Assembly: GCA_963651465.1 (NCBI GenBank)
Contig: CAVJPS010000002.1
Coordinates: 1-40,745, forward strand
Direction of reading: 5' to 3'
Origin: SUG2458 sp963651465
GTDB lineage: Bacteria > Bacillota_I > Bacilli_A > RFN20 > CAG-826
Length of the DNA: 40,745 bases
Shown: in pieces, positions 9,352-16,694 of the stretch
How positions within the stretch are numbered: position 1 is the stretch's first letter
Layout of the letters: every line of letters begins with the position of its first letter
The notes under the pieces: generated by a model
Database searches by the model: none
Seen by the model: the letters and a program-made list of their open reading frames with translations, nothing else
What the model was told of the DNA's origin: nothing
Position numbers and translations under genes: made by a program

Positions 9352-10438
9352 TAATAGTAATAATAATGAAACAAAATTTTATTATGATTCATTAAACAAA
9401 CGCTGCTCAGGGTGTGGTAACTTTTATCGATATAGCCCTGATAAAGGTTGTTTAGCTTGCTCTTATTGTGGTAATACTATTCCTTTAGAAGAAACTCAAA
9501 TGACAAAAGAATTACCTTTTAATAAAGAGGTAATTGAAGAATGTTGTCGTTGGGTAGGTGGAGTTTTAGTCAAATGTGAAAGCTGTGGGGCGACTTTTGA
9601 ATTACACACTAACTCTATGTCTGAAAATTGTCCTTTTTGTGGAACAGGACACGTCATCGAAACAAAACAAATTCCCGGTATTCAACCAACAGGTGTTTGT
9701 CCGTTTTTAGTCGATGAAGATAAAGTATTACCTGCTTTTAAAAATTCTTTTTCCGGTCGTAGTTTTGTACAAAAAAACATTACTGCACTTTTTAAAGATA
9801 TAAGAATTAATGGTATATATTTTCCAGTCTTTACATTTGATTGTGATACGGTTTCTCCTTATGAACTTCATTATGCAACTAGACACACAAGAACAGTTAC
9901 AAGAAATGGTCATACTCATACCGAAACTTATTATTCTTATCATGTTGGAACAGGTACTATCTATCATCAATTTGATGATGTAACTTCTATAGCTTTAAGA
10001 AACGAATTTGATAATAATTTTCATAAGATTTTTAATTTTGACACAAATAATGCTTCATCTTTCCATGAACAATTCTTGGCTGGTTATTCAGCATATCGTT
10101 ACGATATTAGTATTGAAAATTCTTGGGATTCAGCATGTAATATTATGGATGACACAATTAAAAGTTTAGCTATTGATGAACATAATGGTGTAGATAGAGT
10201 AGAATCATTTGATTGTGATACTTCATATTATGATGTTACTTATAAATACATACTTGTTCCTGTTTATACAATTACGTATAAATTTAAGAATAAACAATAT
10301 ACAGCATTTATGAATGGTGAGAACGGTATTATAAGTGGTCCAAAGCACCTTTCAGCTGGTAAGATTGCATTATTTGTTATCGTAATGATTATTATTGTTG
10401 CTGCTGTAATTGGTTTATTCTACTATTTTAGGTCTTAA
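9344..10438 (+). CDS. Zinc-ribbon protein with a C-terminal membrane anchor (YdjG-like)
   Basis: 364 aa. The start overlaps the stop of the SPFH gene, indicating translational coupling. A first zinc ribbon uses C21/C24 and C39/C42, with an extra Cys at 36; a second follows as CESCG...CPFCG near 80-105. The middle is a soluble domain with a His-rich segment (HTRTVTRNGHTHTETYY). The C-terminus is a single membrane helix (about 338-361, IALFVIVMIIIVAAVIGLFYYF) with a short tail, so it should be tail-anchored with the ribbons in the cytoplasm. This layout fits the YdjG class that tethers PspA-type complexes to the membrane in Bacillus. Function here is inferred from family and gene pairing. Confidence 0.75.
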   Translation: MNNNSNNNETKFYYDSLNKRCSGCGNFYRYSPDKGCLACSYCGNTIPLEETQMTKELPFNKEVIEECCRWVGGVLVKCESCGATFELHTNSMSENCPFCGTGHVIETKQIPGIQPTGVCPFLVDEDKVLPAFKNSFSGRSFVQKNITALFKDIRINGIYFPVFTFDCDTVSPYELHYATRHTRTVTRNGHTHTETYYSYHVGTGTIYHQFDDVTSIALRNEFDNNFHKIFNFDTNNASSFHEQFLAGYSAYRYDISIENSWDSACNIMDDTIKSLAIDEHNGVDRVESFDCDTSYYDVTYKYILVPVYTITYKFKNKQYTAFMNGENGIISGPKHLSAGKIALFVIVMIIIVAAVIGLFYYFRS

Positions 10439-10463
10439 ATAAATTAAAATAATATTTATAATC

Positions 10464-10493
10464 AAAGAGAGTGTTTAAAACATTCTCTTTTTT
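10464..10493 (+). terminator. Rho-independent terminator after the SPFH/YdjG-like pair
   Basis: The arms AAAGAGAGTGTT (10464-10475) and AACATTCTCTTT (10479-10490) form about 12 bp with one G-U pair and a 3-nt loop, followed by a T run. Confidence 0.85.
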
Positions 10494-10557
10494 GATTTGA
10501 AGATAGAATAATTAAATTATTTAATTCATATTTTTAAATTTCCTAGATTTACTTATA

Positions 10558-10600
10558 TTGTTTAATATAAGTATAAAGTATATAATAAACACGAAAGAGG
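10558..10600 (+). promoter_or_regulatory. Promoter and ribosome site of the GGDEF-EAL-like gene
   Basis: TTGTTT at 10558-10563 and a perfect TATAAT at 10581-10586 are spaced by 17 nt; GAAAGAGG lies at 10593-10600. The frame is open back to a TTG at 10558, but that codon is part of the -35 box, so the gene must start at the ATG at 10609. Confidence 0.75.
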
Positions 10601-10608
10601 TTTTACAT

Positions 10609-12363
10609 ATGATTTATGCGTCGTTTCCAAATACAAATGATACATTTTTTATTTATTTGTTATCGATATTAAGTTTCGTATTATTTTTGGTATACATTAT
10701 TTTTCAATCTCATTATGGAAAACACATTCGTAATAACGAGCTAAAATATATGACCAATAACTCTTATGAATTTATTTTTAATTTAAAAACAAACGAAGTA
10801 ACTTTCTTTAAAAAATATGAAGCTCAAAATGTTAAAACTGAAAAATTAAAAGATTTTTATAAAAGAATTCTTGATCAACGTAAATTAACTATGTTTAAGA
10901 ACTGGGTTAATGATTTAAGTAATAACGTTGATAGAACACTTCAATCAGAAATTGATGTATTAATTTCTGAAGATGAAATTGCTTCAATTTATTTTTATGA
11001 ATTAACAGAAAGCAGTAATCCTAACATAATTCATATTGAAGGGAAAACTGTTTTTAAAAAGCAAAATATTTCAAATGGTAATAGCAGCAAATTAGGTATT
11101 TCTGTTGATACTGCTTTTTTACGTAAGCATAAAAATACAGGCTACATGATTTATTTAAGATTAATGCCGTGTACTAAAAATGTTCCTCAAGAGAAAGCAG
11201 CTTTAGCATTAAAACTTGTTAATCATATATTTGTTTCGTTCTATAATGAATCAAATCTTAGATTAAAACTTAATGCTTCAATTAACGAATACAATTTAGC
11301 TTTAATCGATTATACCGAACAAACACCTGATGATTATGGTGAAGTAATTAATGCGTTTGCAAAACGAATTAGTGATGAATTAAGTCTTAATAATTTAGAT
11401 AAATTAATGAACTTTGTGATTGGTGTTGGTAGATGTGATGAATACCAAGCGCCATATGATTTATTAGCTGATTTAAAGAATCTTACATACGCAAATATTG
11501 AATCAGAAAATCATGTCGAATGGTTCTTCCGTAGTCAAGAATCTACAATTGAAAAAACTATTGAGGCTCGTAAAGAAATTGAAACTTTCTTAAGTGGTCG
11601 TAAAGTAAAAGGTAATACAAAAATTTTGTCTTTATTTAGTCCATTAGTAAATCTTGGAAGCGCAAAATTATATGGCTTTATGACACATTCAGTTCCGTAC
11701 AACACATCTTTTAAAAACTTAAATCAATTTTTTAGCTATGCTGAAGAATTAGATTTAGCAGAAGAAGTTTGTTCTACTATGATGAAACGTATTGTTAATG
11801 TTTATTACAATGAATACGCAAAGCTTAATATTTCAATTAAAGGTAGAAAAATGGATACTCGTCTATTTTTACAATTAAACAGATTTGATTTTAAATATAT
11901 GCTAGATTATATTGATAATATTCGATATCTTAAATCTTGTAATCCTGTTTTTGTGATTAGTGAGAATTTATTAAATGAAATTGCCGGTAAAAATATTACT
12001 AATGCGTTTAATTTCTTACAAAGTTTAAAAAATAAAAACTTTGAACTTTGTTTATCGATTAAAGATCGTGCTTTCCCGTGGCCAGATTCAATTTATGAAA
12101 AATTTGATTATTATCTATTTGATATGAATATTGTTAAAAAAAGAAAAGTTGACTTTGCCGCATCAACTGGTATTAAAGCAGTATTTAATAAATTAGAAAC
12201 ATTTGAGAAACCTTTTATTGCTATAAATGTTGAAAATAAAACTCAATATAGAATTTTAAGTGAGAAAGGTGTTAAACTATTGTCTGGTGATTATTTCGGA
12301 AAAGAAAGCGAAAATATATCACTTCCAAACTTAGTACGTATTGCTAAGTTAAAAATTAATTAA
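10609..12363 (+). CDS. Membrane-anchored degenerate GGDEF-EAL protein
   Basis: 584 aa from the ATG at 10609, which has a ribosome site 8 nt upstream. One membrane helix (about 9-33) is followed by a helical/PAS-like region. Residues about 225-310 have the outline of a GGDEF domain without its signature (the segment INAFAKRISDELSLNN and what follows). Residues about 325-584 follow the EAL fold: FSPLVNLGSAKLYGF where active enzymes have QPIV...GxEAL, then AEELDLAEEV, a KNFELCLSIKD strand, and FIAINVENKTQYRILSEKG in the position of the usual VAEGVET element. The EAL metal ligands appear to be lost, so it is probably not a diesterase and may bind nucleotide or act as a sensor. It runs straight into proS. 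The EAL assignment is from pattern only. Confidence 0.6.
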   Translation: MIYASFPNTNDTFFIYLLSILSFVLFLVYIIFQSHYGKHIRNNELKYMTNNSYEFIFNLKTNEVTFFKKYEAQNVKTEKLKDFYKRILDQRKLTMFKNWVNDLSNNVDRTLQSEIDVLISEDEIASIYFYELTESSNPNIIHIEGKTVFKKQNISNGNSSKLGISVDTAFLRKHKNTGYMIYLRLMPCTKNVPQEKAALALKLVNHIFVSFYNESNLRLKLNASINEYNLALIDYTEQTPDDYGEVINAFAKRISDELSLNNLDKLMNFVIGVGRCDEYQAPYDLLADLKNLTYANIESENHVEWFFRSQESTIEKTIEARKEIETFLSGRKVKGNTKILSLFSPLVNLGSAKLYGFMTHSVPYNTSFKNLNQFFSYAEELDLAEEVCSTMMKRIVNVYYNEYAKLNISIKGRKMDTRLFLQLNRFDFKYMLDYIDNIRYLKSCNPVFVISENLLNEIAGKNITNAFNFLQSLKNKNFELCLSIKDRAFPWPDSIYEKFDYYLFDMNIVKKRKVDFAASTGIKAVFNKLETFEKPFIAINVENKTQYRILSEKGVKLLSGDYFGKESENISLPNLVRIAKLKIN

Positions 12364-12380
12364 TGTATAGGAGTTATATT

Positions 12381-13817
12381 ATGGGAATAGAAAATAAAAA
12401 TGAAGCTATTACATCGCAAAAAGAAGATTTTGCACAATGGTATACTGACGTATGCCGTAAAGCTGAATTAATGGATTATTCATCTGTTAAAGGCTTTATT
12501 ATATATCGCCCTTATGGTTACGCTATTTGGGAACAAATTCAATCTTATTTAGATAAGAAATTTAAAGAAACAGGACATGAAAATGTTTATATGCCAATGG
12601 TTATACCTGAATCTTTATTCCAAAAAGAAAAAGATCACGTTGAAGGTTTTGCACCAGAATGTGCGATTATCACAGTTGGTGGTAAAGAAGAATTAGAAGA
12701 CAAATTAATTGTCCGTCCTACTTCTGAAACATTATTCTGCGAACATTACGCTAAAATTATTAATTCATACCGTGATTTACCAAAGAAATACAATCAATGG
12801 TGTTCAGTTGTTCGTTGGGAAAAGACAACTCGTCCTTTCTTAAGAGGTAGTGAATTCTTATGGCAAGAAGGTCATACAATTCACGCAACTCAAGAAGAAG
12901 CTGAAAAAGAAACTTTAGACATGTTAGATGTTTACGATAAATTAGGTCGTGACTTATTAGCAATTCCATTTACAACTGGTCGTAAAACTGAAAGAGAAAA
13001 ATTTGCTGGTGCTGTTGCAACATATACTGTTGAAGCTTTAATGCCAGATGGAAAAGCATTACAAAGTGGTACAACACATTACTTCGGTGATGGATTTGCT
13101 CACGCATTTGGTATGAAGTTCCAATCAAAAGAAGGAAAATTAGAATACGTACACCAAACATCATGGGGCGTTTCAACTCGTTTACTTGGTGCTATTATTA
13201 TGGTTCACGGTGATGACAATGGTCTAGTTCTCCCTCCACGTGTTGCTCCAACTCAAGTTGTTATTATTCCAATTCAACAACAAAAAGAAGGAGTCTTAAA
13301 CAAAGCTTACGACATTGAAAAAGAACTTAAAAATGCTGGTATCCGTGTAAAAGTTGACGCAAGTGATAATTCTCCAGGTTGGAAATTCCACGAATATGAA
13401 ATGAAAGGTGTACCAGTTCGTATTGAAATAGGCCCACGTGATTTAGCTAATAATAACTGTGTTATTGCTAAACGTAATGATGGAGTCAAAGAAGTTACAT
13501 CATTAGATAACTTAGTTGAAAAAGTTAATAATAAATTAGATTTAATTCACGATGAAATGTTAAAGAAAGCTGAAGAATACTTAGCAAACCACGTTACAGA
13601 AGTTAAATCTAAAGAAGAACTTCAAAAAGTATTAGATGAAAAGGGTGGCTACGCTAAAATGATGTGGTGTGGAGACGAAGCTTGTGAATTAGAAATCAAA
13701 CAAGACTTACAAGCAACATCAAGATGTATGCCATTTGATCAAACACCATTTGACGATACTTGCCCAATATGTGGTAAAAAAGCTAAAAAAGTTTGCTTAT
13801 TTGCTCGTGCTTATTAA
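12381..13817 (+). CDS. proS: Prolyl-tRNA synthetase, type 3 (archaeal/eukaryote-like)
   Basis: 478 aa. It joins proline to tRNA-Pro in the cytoplasm. Class II synthetase motifs are clear: VRWEKTTRPFLRGSEFLWQEGHT (motif 2 region), GTTHYFGDGFAHAFG, and HGDDNGLVLPPRVAP leading into the anticodon-binding domain. The C-terminal domain carries a Cys-rich zinc-like module (CGDEACE...CPICG) and ends in Tyr, as in the short ProS form. The frame is open from an ATG at 12363, but TAGGAG at 12367-12372 lies inside that extension and points to the ATG at 12381. It follows the EAL-like gene by 17 nt, so the two are probably co-transcribed. Confidence 0.97.
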   Translation: MGIENKNEAITSQKEDFAQWYTDVCRKAELMDYSSVKGFIIYRPYGYAIWEQIQSYLDKKFKETGHENVYMPMVIPESLFQKEKDHVEGFAPECAIITVGGKEELEDKLIVRPTSETLFCEHYAKIINSYRDLPKKYNQWCSVVRWEKTTRPFLRGSEFLWQEGHTIHATQEEAEKETLDMLDVYDKLGRDLLAIPFTTGRKTEREKFAGAVATYTVEALMPDGKALQSGTTHYFGDGFAHAFGMKFQSKEGKLEYVHQTSWGVSTRLLGAIIMVHGDDNGLVLPPRVAPTQVVIIPIQQQKEGVLNKAYDIEKELKNAGIRVKVDASDNSPGWKFHEYEMKGVPVRIEIGPRDLANNNCVIAKRNDGVKEVTSLDNLVEKVNNKLDLIHDEMLKKAEEYLANHVTEVKSKEELQKVLDEKGGYAKMMWCGDEACELEIKQDLQATSRCMPFDQTPFDDTCPICGKKAKKVCLFARAY

Positions 13818-13822
13818 AAATA

Positions 13823-13850
13823 AAATGCCCTTCGGGGCATTTTTGTTTTT
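13823..13850 (+). terminator. Terminator after proS
   Basis: The stem AAATGCCC-TTCG-GGGCATTT at 13823-13842, closed by a stable UUCG tetraloop, is followed by a T-rich tail to 13850. Confidence 0.93.
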
Positions 13851-13917
13851 TAAATAGCATTATTTATATTGAAAACTGCTTAATTATTTGTTAATATTAA
13901 TAAGCAACCAAGAATAT

Positions 13918-14008
13918 GGAGTAATACCCAAGTTGGTGAAGGGGCGTCCCTGCTAAGGACGTAGGTCGGGTAACTGGCGCGAGAGTTCGAGTCTCTCTTA
14001 CTCCGCCA
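13918..14008 (+). tRNA. tRNA-Ser(GCT)
   Basis: Acceptor GGAGTAA/TTACTCC with discriminator G and encoded CCA. D stem CCC/GGG; anticodon stem CGTCC/GGACG with loop CTGCTAA (anticodon GCT); a long variable arm; T arm GAGAG-TTCGAGT-CTCTC. 91 nt including CCA. Confidence 0.96.
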
Positions 14009-14017
14009 TTTGAATTG

Positions 14018-14047
14018 AACATATAATTTAGGTTATATGTTTTTTTT
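14018..14047 (+). terminator. Terminator after tRNA-Ser(GCT)
   Basis: The stem AACATATAA (14018-14026) and TTATATGTT (14033-14041) has a 6-nt loop and continues into a run of eight T. Confidence 0.9.
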
Positions 14048-14086
14048 ATAAAAAAATGTGTTAACAAATTTAATGTATAAATAAAA

Positions 14087-14160
14087 AACGATTGTGAACG
14101 AGGAAGATTGCTCACAATCGTTAGAATTTACTTGGCATGTTGGTTGGGGGATACCAAGTT
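14087..14160. other. Two adjacent inverted repeats of unknown role
   Basis: An 11-bp perfect inverted repeat AACGATTGTGA (14087-14097) / TCACAATCGTT (14112-14122) is followed by ACTTGGCAT (14130-14138) / ATACCAAGT (14151-14159) around a G-rich loop containing GGGGG. There is no T run after either stem, so simple termination is unlikely. It could be a small structured RNA or an operator. Nothing in it matches an RNA family I recognise. Confidence 0.45.
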
Positions 14161-14263
14161 TGTATAATATAACATATTTTTATTAAAAAGTAATAGTTTT
14201 TTCTAAAATATTTAATTAATTTATTACTTTAAGTATTATAATTTTAATTGGAGGGTTTATAAA

Positions 14264-14941
14264 ATGACAAAAAAAGCAAAAAGAATAATTTCTCTTGTTG
14301 TTGTATCAATTATTTTATTAATGGAAATTCTAGGTACAATTGCTGGTAGAGTTTTATTTGGTGGATATAGTTTTCAATATTATACTCAAAATAGTAATTA
14401 CTTTAATTTAATAACATGTGCTATTGCTATACCATTTATGGTATTAGCAATTAAAAATGAAAATTATGAAATGCCTAAATGGGTACGCCTTTTAAGATTT
14501 ATTTCAACAACTTGTCTTGCACTTACTTTCTTAGTTGTAATTTGTGTACTAGGACCTGTTAATAAAAATTGGAGTAGCCTTTTATTTAGCCCAAGTAACA
14601 TTTTTTTCCATTTGTTATGTCCTGTCTTTTCTATGATTTCATTTGTAAGTCTAGAAGAAGGGCCAAAACTAAAATTTTTAGATACTATTTATAGTTTTAT
14701 TCCTACATTTGTATACGCAGTTGTTTTAATTATTATGGCTTATATTCTTGGATGGGGTAAAGAGAATAATGAAGCATTTATTAAAGCACCTTATTTCTTC
14801 TTAAATGTGTATTCACAACATATTTTAATGTCTATAATGTATGGAATATTAATACCAGGACTAGGATATGGTTGTGGCTGTGCAATTTGGGGAGCAACTA
14901 AACTTATTAGTAATGATAAAAAAATTGAAAAAGGAGAATAA
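14264..14941 (+). CDS. Six-helix membrane protein, weakly Pr6Pr/AIG1-like
   Basis: 225 aa with ribosome site GGAGGG (14250-14255) and a -10 TATAAT at 14237-14242. About six hydrophobic helices are visible. The phrase YYTQNSNYFNL in the second helix region and FFHLLCPVFSMISF in the fourth recall the FAR-17a/AIG1 and Pr6Pr families, where a conserved N and H sit at these places, but I cannot prove membership. The next gene, a nitroreductase, begins 2 nt after the stop, so they share a transcript. Substrate and function are unknown. Confidence 0.6.
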   Translation: MTKKAKRIISLVVVSIILLMEILGTIAGRVLFGGYSFQYYTQNSNYFNLITCAIAIPFMVLAIKNENYEMPKWVRLLRFISTTCLALTFLVVICVLGPVNKNWSSLLFSPSNIFFHLLCPVFSMISFVSLEEGPKLKFLDTIYSFIPTFVYAVVLIIMAYILGWGKENNEAFIKAPYFFLNVYSQHILMSIMYGILIPGLGYGCGCAIWGATKLISNDKKIEKGE

Positions 14942-14943
14942 AT

Positions 14944-15471
14944 ATGACTGTAAGAGAAGCTATTAACAAACGTAAAAGTGTTCGTAAATTCAAAGATACC
15001 CCTATTTCTTCAGATAATATCAAAGAAATTCTACGCGCTGGTATGGCAGGACCATCAGCTGTAAACGCTCGTCCATTTGAATTTATAGTTATTGACGATC
15101 GTGAATTATTAAATAAAATTGCAGATGGTAATGGAAAAGCTGCTTTAATGCTTAAAGAAGCACCTTTAGGTATTATTGTATTAATGAATATGGATAAAGC
15201 ATATCCTCGTGCACCTTTATTTGCTGATATTGATTGCACTATTGCTACTCAAAATATGATTCTTGCAGCTTATGAATTAGGTATTGGTAGTTGTTGGTTA
15301 GGAACTTATCCTATTGAAGAAAAAGTGAATAACCAAATTAAAATATTAGAATTACCTAGTAACTTAGTTCCTCATTCTATAATTGCTTTTGGATACCCTA
15401 CAGATGATGTAGAATTTGAAAACAACAAAGACAAATATGAACCTAATAAAGTCCATTATAATGGCTTTTAA
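14944..15471 (+). CDS. Nitroreductase-family flavoprotein
   Basis: 175 aa, the usual size for a compact FMN-dependent nitroreductase. The N-terminal INKRKSVRKF motif contributes the FMN phosphate site; AGPSAVNARPFEFIV and the later QNMILAAYELGIGSCWLGTYP segment form the flavin pocket; the end IIAFGYP is also typical. Members reduce nitro, quinone or related compounds with NAD(P)H as homodimers in the cytoplasm. The substrate is unknown. Co-transcribed with the membrane protein upstream and followed by a good terminator. Confidence 0.93.
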   Translation: MTVREAINKRKSVRKFKDTPISSDNIKEILRAGMAGPSAVNARPFEFIVIDDRELLNKIADGNGKAALMLKEAPLGIIVLMNMDKAYPRAPLFADIDCTIATQNMILAAYELGIGSCWLGTYPIEEKVNNQIKILELPSNLVPHSIIAFGYPTDDVEFENNKDKYEPNKVHYNGF

Positions 15472-15478
15472 TGTACAC

Positions 15479-15505
15479 GCCTAGCTATGCTAGGCTTTTG
15501 TTTTC
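15479..15505 (+). terminator. Terminator after the nitroreductase
   Basis: GCCTAGC-TAT-GCTAGGC at 15479-15495 followed by TTTTGTTTT. Confidence 0.92.
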
Positions 15506-15557
15506 TCTTATAATTGTGAAAAAATTCTTAAAAATTAAAAGAAAATTTACAATTTTG

Positions 15558-15586
15558 TAGACTTTGAAGCTATTTCATTTTATAAT
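15558..15586 (+). promoter_or_regulatory. Promoter of the XRE-SPFH-ESCRT-like operon
   Basis: TAGACT (15558-15563, four of six consensus positions) and a perfect TATAAT (15581-15586) with a 17-nt spacer. Transcription should start near 15593, giving a short leader that reaches AAGGAGG at 15617-15623 before the first ATG at 15632. No other strong promoter is seen until after the last gene of the operon. Confidence 0.75.
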
Positions 15587-15631
15587 ATAAGTGTTAAATA
15601 GCGAGTTAATCATTGCAAGGAGGATGATAAA

Positions 15632-15985
15632 ATGGTTACGAAGTTAGGCAAAATTTTAAGAATCATTAGAATTAATTCAGGTGATAGCATGCGTACAATG
15701 GCTGATAAGTTAGATTTATCTTTATCTTATCTTTCAGCAATTGAAAATGGCAAACGCAATGTCCCAAATGACTTTGATGCAAAAGTTATTAAAGAATACA
15801 ACTTACAAGGTGAACAAGTTGTTGAATTGCGTGACGCTATTGCTACTTCAACTGAATCAGTTAAAGTTGATTTAACAGATTTAAGTGAAAAACAAAAGAA
15901 ATTGATTTTTGCTTTAGCTAAAGATGATTTTGGCGATTCAACTATTGATCAACTTTGTGAAATTATCGAAAAGAACAATAAGTAA
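15632..15985 (+). CDS. XRE-family helix-turn-helix regulator
   Basis: 117 aa. Residues about 5-65 form a Cro/C1-type DNA-binding domain: LGKILRIIRINSGDSMRTMA, then SLSYLSAIENGKRNVP with the recognition helix and its closing turn. The remaining ~50 residues (VDLTDLSEKQKKLIFALAKDDF) look like a small helical dimer or ligand domain. It is the first gene of a seven-gene operon, so it probably controls its own promoter. The signal it senses is unknown. Confidence 0.9.
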   Translation: MVTKLGKILRIIRINSGDSMRTMADKLDLSLSYLSAIENGKRNVPNDFDAKVIKEYNLQGEQVVELRDAIATSTESVKVDLTDLSEKQKKLIFALAKDDFGDSTIDQLCEIIEKNNK

Positions 15986-16013
15986 TTTTTTGATACGTTT
16001 TGAGGTGAGAAAT

Positions 16014-16694
16014 ATGAAAAATACAGTTATTACACCAAAGAGTGTAAGAGGCGATTTAGTCGTTCAATTCACTAATACTTATAAAGTTGATAAAAATTTA
16101 TCCTTGACTGTCCCAGTTCAATATCGTGCTTTAGTTTATCTTGATGGTAAATTATCATTCCGTGTTGATTCATGTGAAGAACTTAATTTATTAAAAGAAT
16201 ACGGTAAAGAAATTTTAGATAGCAATATTAAAGTTGCTTATGTGATGACAAGCAATATTCCAGCTTTAGCATGGGGCTTTGGAAATATTGAAATTAATAA
16301 CGAAACTAAAAAAGAAGCTTATCGTATTGGAAGTAATGGTAAATATTCAGTAGAAGTTGAAGATTATGGACGTTTAATTAATGCTTTACCTTTAAACAAA
16401 GATATTAGTGTGGATGATATTCGTGAAAAAGTTTTATCAGGTATTAGATCAATTGGAACTCCTATTTTAAATAAAATGTTTGCTTGTGGAAATATTTCAG
16501 CTTTCCAAGCTAATATTTATGTCGGTGAATATAAAAAATTATTAGAAGAAGCATTGAATAACGATAAATATTTTAAAGAATTAGGTCTTAAAATTGTTGG
16601 ATTCACAGTTGATGGAATTCATATTAATGAAGATGATATGGAAGCAATGCGTAATAAAATAAATGAAGGAGATGTCAAATATGAAGAAATATAG
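16014..16694 (+). CDS. Compact SPFH-like protein
   Basis: 226 aa from the ATG at 16014, behind TGAGGTGAG. The open frame extends back to 15924 inside the regulator gene, but that part has no ribosome site and would overlap a conserved gene. The sequence LAWGFGNIEINNE...YRIGSNGKYSVEVEDYGRL matches the W-G...I...RI-x-x-x-GKYS core of the SPFH protein at 8278-9351. Unlike that one it has no zinc ribbon and no linker. No membrane helix is visible. SPFH proteins form membrane-bound ring or cage scaffolds, so here it is a plausible membrane-recognition or sensing part of the operon. It overlaps the next gene by 14 nt. Confidence 0.7.
   Translation: MKNTVITPKSVRGDLVVQFTNTYKVDKNLSLTVPVQYRALVYLDGKLSFRVDSCEELNLLKEYGKEILDSNIKVAYVMTSNIPALAWGFGNIEINNETKKEAYRIGSNGKYSVEVEDYGRLINALPLNKDISVDDIREKVLSGIRSIGTPILNKMFACGNISAFQANIYVGEYKKLLEEALNNDKYFKELGLKIVGFTVDGIHINEDDMEAMRNKINEGDVKYEEI
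16666..16671 (+). promoter_or_regulatory. Ribosome site that fixes the start of the coiled-coil gene
   Basis: AAGGAG at 16666-16671 is 9 nt before the ATG at 16681. In-frame ATGs at 16663 and 16672 lie before or against this site and are unlikely to be used. Confidence 0.75.

Noticed and set aside
10558..10608. TTG start for the GGDEF-EAL-like gene
   Set aside because: The TTG is the -35 box of a good promoter; the ribosome site points to the ATG at 10609.
13897..14115. Minus-strand ORF of 72 codons across tRNA-Ser(GCT)
   Set aside because: It is the antisense of a well-formed tRNA; such reading frames with GVRETRT... are a known annotation artefact.
15924..16013. Upstream extension of the small SPFH gene
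   Set aside because: It overlaps the XRE gene without a ribosome site, whereas the ATG at 16014 has one.
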